64,000 nucleotides of DNA from Chrysemys picta bellii (lineage: Eukaryota; Chordata; Testudines; Emydidae): NCBI RefSeq assembly GCF_011386835.1, contig NC_088796.1, forward strand, positions 71,065,468-71,129,467, in the 5' to 3' direction. Of the stretch, positions 56,791-64,000 are shown piece by piece. The notes under the pieces are model-generated. The model saw only the letters and a list, made by a program, of their open reading frames with translations. It was not told the DNA's origin and ran no database searches. The translations under genes were made by a program, and so were the position numbers. Within the stretch, counting starts at the first letter, position 1; each line of letters opens with the position of its first letter.

Positions 56791-58539
56791 ACCAGCTATT
56801 CAGCTGCATCTGAGGGGAGTGATTGCTGTCTTCATTAACCCATTAGTGTCTATTGCCATGTGGGGTTTATACATCCTTTCACACTGGCTCTAGACAGTCA
56901 AATAGAAAATGGGACTCACTGGAAAATCCCAAAGGTGAAGCTGAATTACGGATTTTTTTAAAAATGAAAATCTAAATGAAAATGAGCATCTGGTGGGGAA
57001 AAAAGTGTTTTTAAAGAGGATGAATGAAGATGCCTTTTCTGACATCTATACTTTTATAATCAATAGTAATCTCACTCCTGTGTACATTAGCACCTGAGCT
57101 GTGGTTTATAAATCTGTTTGTCTGAGTATTTTCTTCTGACAGAATTGCAGAGAGAGGATGAGAATTAAAGTGATCCTCTTCTGATGCTTTTTGTCAGACA
57201 TGTTGTATTGTTGCTGACTGGCTTGCTGATGACTCCTATATCATATGGCCTTTTCGGCTATGCAGTAACTAGCAAAAGTAGACTTCACATGGCAAATTAC
57301 AACTTATAGACTTTCCTCACTTTTGAACTTCAATAGCGCTAAGATGACATTTGGCTGAGATCTTCAAAGCTAATGGGAACTGGGGATCCAGAGGCCCTAG
57401 ATAGCTTTGAAAAATCTCCATCTGTCATGATCTGCTATGCCACATTGCAATGAACTGTTACTATGAATGCTTTGGGTACACTGCAGCCAACAAGGGCCAG
57501 ATCCCAATGTGTGGTGTGAGATTCACCAGATCATACCTTTTAAAATGTGACTGTGGTAGCAGTAGAATTTATCTACAGTCAAACGTATGGCATACATTTG
57601 GATAATCTGATTCGTACCATGTGGTGTTTTGTAGTCCAAATTTACCAGATCTCTAAAATTACCAGCTTACAGCAAACTATAAGATTAATAACACACCAAC
57701 ATAAATACCACAATCAGTGTAAGTGATACTATTACACTCTCTAGACTTGATGATTCATCTAGTTAATGAATTATATAGAGTCGTTTCCTCAAGCATCATT
57801 CTCTTTCTACTCAAAATAGGCTGAAGCACTGATGGTAGATTTAGGCACCTCTGACACATAAACATACAAAAACTAGAAAAGCTTTCCCTAGAGCTCAGCA
57901 ATCCAGTAGCCTTTTAGAACTTGTTGGTATATCACAATGACATGTATCCACACTGCATTGGTAATTAAGACGTACAATAATTGTGCTAAAGAGCTTGGTT
58001 AAGGCTGAGGTTGAGAACTGACTAGCACTCTGAGATGTTATTTCTTGCAGAACCGAAAGTTCTTTGTAGAGAGGTGTAATAGCTCTAATCTACTGTATGT
58101 TTTCAGAATGCTCTAAAATTTACTATATCTCCCCTGCCCAATAACTCTTTTTTGTTGTTTCACTTAATGCCCATTTCTTATCTTTTTTCTTTCTCTCAAT
58201 GAAATTTAGCTCTTGATGTGTGAACTTTTGAGAAGATATCACTGTAAGTCCCTTCTTGTTACATCTGTATAGAAAAATAACGGGCAGCTTCTGGATTGGT
58301 TCTAGTCTAAAGACTTTCTGGAGGCACTACTACCTCACCAGGCTACGGAATAGACAAACTAGTAGAATCCAAAGGGGTGACGAAGAGACTCAAAAAGGTC
58401 CCTTCACAATTTGGATTTATTTCATTTAAACATCTCCAAGTCTACAAGTGTTATTACTAAGAACAGCCAGCATTTATATAGGGCTAGACAAATATGAAGC
58501 CTTACAGAGCAGCTGTAAGGATAGCGACACATTATCATG

Positions 58540-58770
58540 GAGACAAGGTGGGTAAGGAAATATCTTTACTGGACCAACTTCTGTTGGTGAGAAAGAGAAG
58601 CTTTTGAGCCAAACAGAGCTCTTTTTCTGACCTGGGGAATGCACCTGAGGAAGAGGTCTGTGTAGTGTGAAAGCTTGTCTCTCTCACCAATAGGAGTTGG
58701 TGCAATAGAAGACATTACCTCACCCACCTTGTCTCTAATACCCTGGGACCGACACAGTTACAACACTGCA
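58540..58770. mobile_element. SINE-like repeat in two opposed pieces
   Basis: The left piece has 'tactggaccaacttctgttg' and 'gagaagcttttgagccaa'; the right piece is inverted (ttgtctctaataccctggga, matching the 'cccagggtattagagagaca' of the copy at 6965-7090) and ends 'cgacacagttacaacactgc'. The inverted layout resembles a fold-back form of that family, but it is diverged and no TSD was confirmed. Confidence 0.6.
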
Positions 58771-58779
58771 GACACATTA

Positions 58780-58992
58780 TTATGCTCATTTTACAGATGT
58801 AGAACTGAGACACAAAGGCTCATAGCCCAATTTTTGAAGACCTTTACATATGCAAGCAGCAAATGACTTCAATAGGGCCATTTGTGCAAGGTCAGTGGTT
58901 TGCAGGGCTAGACCTTCAGTGCATGGCAAGAATTCAAGCAGTGAATCAGTGGAAGAACCAAGATTAGGATTCAAGTTCCTGACTCTCAGTGC
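58780..58992 (-). mobile_element. MIR-like SINE, minus strand
   Basis: Plus strand 'tgctcattttacagatgtag' then 'aactgagacacaaaggctca' and 'agattaggattcaagttcct' is the inverse of the MIR core and head. Confidence 0.6.
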
Positions 58993-59088
58993 TATGTTCA
59001 GGAGTGGGTGGGTGAGGTTCTGTGGCCTGTAATGTGCTGGAGGTCAGACTAGATGATAGTCCCTTCTGACCTTAAAGTCAATGAGGCC
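58993..59088 (+). repeat. CR1-type 3' tail repeat
   Basis: 'ctggaggtcagactagatga' and 'tcccttctgaccttaaagtc' match the turtle tail repeat, inverted at 42187-42236. From 59089 to 59780 no feature is recognised; the minus frame at 59298-59561 has no domain. Confidence 0.65.
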
Positions 59089-59782
59089 CAGGGAGAAGGA
59101 GTATGTGTGTCTTTTTCAACACTTTTCAAAACCAGGACAAAGGGAAGTGAATTATTTTCTCCCAGCTCTAATTCTTTTATCCGACATAATCACTGTTCAA
59201 ATAACTTAGCACTGGGGTCAATTCTTGGACCAAGTGCACAGCTCAAGTAAATGGGCTGCATGCTGGGCAAGGTCCATATATTGGGGGGATGAGGACATTA
59301 ATTCACCACGTACCAAATCGTGAGGCCCTCATTAGTTTTCATGCAGACAAAATTCCTTTGGGAATAAAGGGTAAGTAAAAACTCCCCAAGAACCTCTGGA
59401 TTTGACCTGTGGTGAATTTCCCCTGGATCAAACAGACAAATTCCCCAGGTGGATTGTGGGGGTCTGGGCTGTCTCAGTTTGAGTTCAGGGCATAAACTAA
59501 TCAGCAGCTGGAATCTGAAAGACACTCCCTCTTCCTCACCGATTAGTATACTAATGTACAATTAGATAGATTTAAAAGAGCTTGATGCCTACTCATGAAG
59601 CATGTGGCACCAGCTCTTGCTGGCGACTGGACTAGATGGACTATTACTCTCTGATCCTGCATGGAGTAATGTGGGTGGATCTCTGCATCCACGTGAAGCC
59701 CCATTGACTTCAGTGAGACTCTGCATGGATGTAGGGGTCCCTCTGTGTTTTCTCCTTGCCCAATCAGTGGCTTGTTCTATTA

Positions 59783-60110
59783 GGGCATGGCTACACTTGC
59801 AGATGTAGAGTGCTTTGAGTTAAACCAGCCTTCGTAGAGCGCAGTAGGAAAGCGCTGCAGTCTGTCCACACTGACAGCTTCAAGCGCACTGGTGTGGCCA
59901 CATTTGCGGCACTTGCAGCGGCATTGGGAGTGGTACATTATGGGCAGCTATCCCAGCATGCAAGAGACTGCAACGTGCTTTTCAAATGGGGGTGGGGTGG
60001 GGTGTGACAGGGAGTGTGTTGTGTGTATGTGGGGGGAGAGAGAGTGGGTTTCTGGGGTGCTGAGAGCATGTCAGCATGTTGTCTTGTAAGTTCACACAGC
60101 AGGAGACCCC
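59783..60110 (+). mobile_element. left part of a Harbinger-type element
   Basis: Preceded by TTA, it starts gggcatggctacacttgcag and carries 'gggcagctatcccagcatg', the same subterminal theme as the full element (gctatcccgcagtgcacc near 12700). The right end was not found, so it is truncated or decayed. Confidence 0.55.
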
Positions 60111-60782
60111 CTCCCCCCATGTAAATTGGGAGTAGCTCCATTGTGGTCAAGAGAGTAACAATATTGTATAAAACCAGTGGAGATGAGTATCAAGCTGTAT
60201 GTATTTATAAGATCTGGAGAATTTGTCATACCAAATTTTAAGGTAGTTCAAATATTTTCCCCAAGTTTTTGTAAATGCCACTATAATGCTCAATAAATAA
60301 ATCCAGGGGCCTGATTTGCCACCATCTTGCACCTTCTGTAATAATTTACACCTGTGCAAGGTGTGAGTGAATTACTATTGTGATTTGGTAGTGTTTCCTA
60401 TCCACTTCGCACAAATGTTAATAATCCCAACGTGCAAGGCAGTGCAGCATCAGCCCCAGGCTCTCTCCAGTGAGAGATTCCTCACTCTACCAGGCACATT
60501 ACTCATTTCTCTTGGTACCATATTTTTATCCTTGGATTAATCCGTTGTTTAGGCAAATAAAACCTTTTAGTATATAAATATTAACAGTCATACTAAAACT
60601 AAAATATGTTTAGTCAACTGTCTTGAAGCTTACAGAAATATTTTTCTCTTCCCCTGGTCTGGTGGATTTCTACATTCCTTTGTATATATGATATGTGGCT
60701 CCTTGTAGAGATTCTTGGCCTGATTATGGATAATAAAATCTTTTATTTTCCCTCTAGCATAAAAAAATAAGTAGAATATTAA

Positions 60783-61050
60783 GGGCTTGTCTACATGGCA
60801 AGACAAAGTGCACTAGGGGGGTGTAATCTGTAAAGTGCACCGAAGTGTTCTAACAGTACCATGAGACCCTGCTGATGTGGCCTAAGAGCACGTCTACATT
60901 GCAATTAAAAACCCATGGCTGGCCTGTGCCAGCTGATTTGGGCTCGGGCTGTGAGGCTGTTTCATTGTAGTGTTCATTTTGGGCTCAGGCTGCAGCCCAA
61001 GCTCTGGGACCCTTGCACTGCAGTGTCTACATTGGTGCTTTGCAGGGGGA
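60783..61050. mobile_element. two adjacent palindromic MITEs (partial)
   Basis: 60783-60880 begins aagggcttgtctacatggca. 60885-61045 begins agagcacgtctacattgcaa, with internal 'gggctcaggctgcagcccaa' (self-complementary), and stops near 'gcagtgtctacattggtg'. Both ends resemble Harbinger-type termini. The frame 60915-61193 lies over the second one and is not a gene. Confidence 0.6.
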
Positions 61051-61656
61051 TAGAACCCTCTCTCCCATCACCAGCCTACAGAGTTTCAGCTACTTTGAAG
61101 CTCTTACTCTGGCCTTGGGGCTGCAGTAACCTCCACAGTAGATGTGCTTTCTCCCAGTGCATACAAGGTGCTTTGGTTGGTGGATATGCATAGTCATGGA
61201 TCCAATGGCCAAGCCCCTTTTCCTCTCCTCCTCCCCATCTGGTTTTCCCTGTAGAATCTTGCCAAGCTCAGCTTTGTAGGTACAGATCTCCTTACAGTGG
61301 CTCTCTGTATCCTGTTCTACAGTGCAGTGGGAGAGACCCCACCAGTTTCATTGCCTTTCAAGCCCTACACTGAAGGGGGGTGACGGGTAAGAGGGCAGAC
61401 AATATTTGCTGCCAAGTAATACAGATATACTCTGTTCCAAAATCACTTTTTGGAATGAATTGTACTTAGAGTAACTGCTATCAGGGAAATTACATATCAA
61501 TAATTTGGGCAGATATTAATTTTCATCATGTCAGTCCAATGCCATAATAAGAATTTGGCTGCTTTCTTGAATTATTCATGTCCAGATTTAATTACAAATG
61601 ATTGAGTATCATTCCATCTTTCTTGTTTGTGGTATAGTAATGTTTGTGATCTGCAG

Positions 61657-61781
61657 TATAAAACCCCAAGAGAATTTCTGTTTGCACAATGCAGCAGAGT
61701 TATCAGGAAAGGAGCCAACACTCTCTCTGATGTCACTGACAAGAAGAAATCAGGACAATCCAACGTGCTTATCTATTCAAG
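61657..61781 (+). CDS. weak candidate internal exon, gene unknown
   Basis: A stretch of 125 bases between a ctgcag acceptor-like site and aag|gttagg, a weak donor. One frame reads YKTPREFLFAQCSRVIRKGA..., which looks protein-like, but another plus frame and a minus frame are open over the same bases, so coding is not established. No repeat is recognised here. Confidence 0.22.
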
Positions 61782-61925
61782 GTTAGGACAGTTTTTTTTT
61801 TTAATAAGAACTGCAGGAAACAGCTGATCTCAAACCAAAAGTTTTTGCTGTAATTGTGAACTGTAATACATGCTTTCAAAACCAAAATGCAGGCAAATCT
61901 TTCTTTCAAATTAATAATACTTTGT

Positions 61926-62150
61926 AGAGACAGTGTGGCTGAGTGGACTAGGAAACCTGAGTTCTATTCTTGGCTCTGTCACTAGCCTGCACAGTGACCT
62001 TGGATAAGTGATTTCACTGGTCTCTGCCTCAGTTTCCCCACCTTTAAAATGGTGATAATGATACTTGATCTCCTTTGTAAAGTGCTTTGCGATCTCCTTT
62101 GATGTACAGTGAAAATAAGAGGTAGGTATTTTTATTTATTGGCATGACAA
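61926..62150 (+). mobile_element. MIR-like SINE
   Basis: Ordered blocks of MIR: gtgtggctgagtggactagg (head), 'cttggctctgtcactagcct', 'tgaccttggataagtgattt', 'tgcctcagtttccccacctt', 'taaaatggtgataatgatac', and 'gtaaagtgctttgcgatctc'. Confidence 0.82.
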
Positions 62151-63735
62151 GCTCTGCAACTGTTGTCATAATTTAAAATAATACAGAAATCATGAGACTT
62201 TGGATGCTAACAGCTAGATATATTGAGCACCTGTCTAGGCTGTGGCTTCATAATGGGTCTGGAGTTGTATCTTCTGTGTCTGTCATTGTCTGTTTCCGAT
62301 TCTATGCATAAGTTTGCTGTTGTGCTATCTTTCTCCTTTCTCCCAGGGCTATGCCAGTTCTCTTCATGGCTTTTTCATGGAAAATCCTTTCTCTTTCTTG
62401 GATTCCCTCATATTTTGTAGAGTAGAATAGAAAGTATCTCTCCCCTTCACTTTCTCTTCTGTCATATGGCTTCACCATCACTTCTTTCTTAGGTTACATA
62501 GTTCTTTGCATGTTCCACTCTCCACCTCTAGTTTATCACTGTATCTGTGTTGGAGACTCGGCCTTAGATTTGCTCGTTTCACTGTAGTGAAACAATCAGC
62601 TAGTGTTATAGTTGTGTGCAGGAGTTTGCCATAGTCTGTGGTTGTAGTTTGGATCTGTTCCTCCCACTGAGTTGTATGTTGGAGGCTTAGATTTCAAATT
62701 TTGAAAAAAGGGGAAAAAACTCAAACATTTTCACAGTTCCCCCTTTTTTTCTGACTAGTACTAATTATTACCTCAACCACCATGATTGGCATACCTTTCT
62801 TTTTGGAATGCTTACATAATTAAATTTGTTTCTGCCCTGTACAGTGATATGAAAATAGGCTTATCTTTAAAATTCCCCTGCTCAAGACTTCTTTAATTGC
62901 ATAAAACTTTAAAAAAGGGTAAAAGCAATGAAAATGTTATAGTACTCTCAAACAGTGTTAAGATTAATCATGGACATCCTGGGTCAGATCATCTGATGAA
63001 AATAAGCTTCGCTCCGTTGACTTCAATACAACTGTTACAGAAGTGCTCTAGAAATAAGATTTCTGCTTATGTAGAAAAAGCTTGTTAATAGATAAAATGC
63101 CAGTAGATGGAGCTCAAGAATATGTACCTTGGTTCCTGGGTTTTGAAGGACCAATAAAACTTGTTGTACACTGCAAATAGCTTCGTCTGTGTAGCCTTTT
63201 AAATAGAGCTCATAACAAGAATGACTGTCTTTCACCAACTTGGGATTCTGTTAGTATACAATGTCTCTGAAGTCTATTTTATGGAATGTGTGTCCAACTA
63301 ATTCTCCTCTCACCTCATTGTAATTATACAGATAAAGAAGTACCACTATAAAATAACCACGTAACATCTTCTGCAATATGTATTTGTAACTGTCTTTTCT
63401 AAAGCAAAGTGTATTCAATGCTGACTCAAGCTGGTGGTGTTGCTTGGTAACGATATTATTAGAACAACTTGAAGATTTAAATATAACTTAACATATAATA
63501 GAATACTCTTCCTATGGATATACAGATATTAGAACATCTTTCAGTTCCTTGGCAGGCCTCTAGATTTTTCCATTCATTGTCACCTTGAGTATGAGACAGC
63601 TTGGTTTGAAAAGGACAATAAGAGGGCCACTTTGTGGCTTTACTATTGCGAGGCATGCTGGGTAAAAGAGTGGGGGAATAGTGGATGGGGGGGGGGGGGG
63701 GTTCAGGAGTCATCCTAGCTGCACACTCTGAGATC
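62151..63735. other. no recognisable gene; G-run at 63688-63702
   Basis: Unique, T-rich sequence; small frames at 62223, 62897, 63035 and 63477 lack support. A run of about 15 G lies at 63688-63702. Confidence 0.5.
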
Positions 63736-63965
63736 TAGGTTAGATATTAGGAAAAAACTTTCTAACTATAGGGATAGTTAAGCTCTGGAATAGGCTTCCA
63801 AGGGAGGTTGTGGAATCCCCACCACTGGAGGTTTTTAAGGCCAGGTTGGACAAACGCCTGTCAGGGATGGTTTAGGTTTACTTGGTCCTGTCTCAGTGCA
63901 GGGAGATGAACTTGATGACTTCTCAAGTTCCCTTCCAAGCCCTACATTTCTATGATTCTATGACT
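63736..63965 (+). mobile_element. CR1 LINE 3' end
   Basis: 'gatctaggttagatattagg', 'gttaagctctggaataggct', 'aagggaggttgtggaatccc' and 'caggttggacaaacgcctgt' encode the last ORF2 block in broken form, followed by the 3' UTR and 'atttctatgattctatgact'. 5'-truncated. Confidence 0.92.
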
Positions 63966-64000
63966 TGGGGAGCTGGGACACCACATATTCTGGAGCATGT

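Overview
The window reads as vertebrate, almost certainly turtle (Testudines), nuclear DNA. It carries the short tRNA-related repeat whose sense strand contains GTGGCACCTTAGAGACTAAC (a hallmark of turtle genomes), CR1 retrotransposon 3' ends with the ATTCTATG-type tail, old MIR-like SINEs, a PIF/Harbinger transposon with the usual two-gene layout, many small hAT and Harbinger MITEs, and a retroviral provirus. There is no operon structure and no rRNA, tRNA or CRISPR array. No complete host gene can be recognised; two short stretches (18384-18584 and 61657-61781) look like possible single exons of unknown genes.

Layout. 1-722: 3' end of a CR1 LINE. 1256-2064: non-autonomous hAT with an 8-bp target-site duplication (TSD). 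2270-4803: a DNA transposon with CACTG ends and a broken, cysteine-rich transposase-like gene. 5081-5575: a fold-back MITE interrupted by a TA-flanked MITE. 6.4-10.9 kb: turtle SINEs, including one that is a perfect 178-bp palindrome. 11.2-11.86 kb: decayed CR1 reverse transcriptase on the minus strand. 11907-17627: a hAT element split by a 4.85-kb PIF/Harbinger element (12482-17331). The Harbinger carries a Myb/SANT gene on plus, a transposase on minus, and an unexplained third ORF on minus inside the Myb intron.

20.1-24.7 kb: three LTR-type units, a second fold-back SINE and a nearly identical 126-bp inverted repeat. 24.7-28.2 kb: unique sequence. 28209-34814: a solo LTR split by a gammaretrovirus-like provirus on the minus strand (28525-33941; gag, pol and env all defective; the two LTRs about 98-99% alike by eye). 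34.9-37.2 kb: nested hAT and palindromic elements. 39.5-42.9 kb: hAT MITEs, a tRNA-like SINE region and an RTE-like LINE remnant. 43-47.8 kb: unique sequence. 47.8-61 kb: MITEs, short SINEs and simple repeats. 61-64 kb: MIR, unique sequence and a CR1 3' end.

The sequence is a layered record of transposition. TSDs let at least five nestings be read (Harbinger in hAT, provirus in solo LTR, MITE in hAT, MITE in fold-back MITE, Harbinger MITE in Harbinger MITE). The most unusual item is the pair of fold-back SINEs at 7364-7577 and 23635-23784. They share the same architecture and each has a single TSD around the whole structure, which suggests a subfamily that moves as a hairpin. All family names come from motif recognition by eye; no database search was possible.
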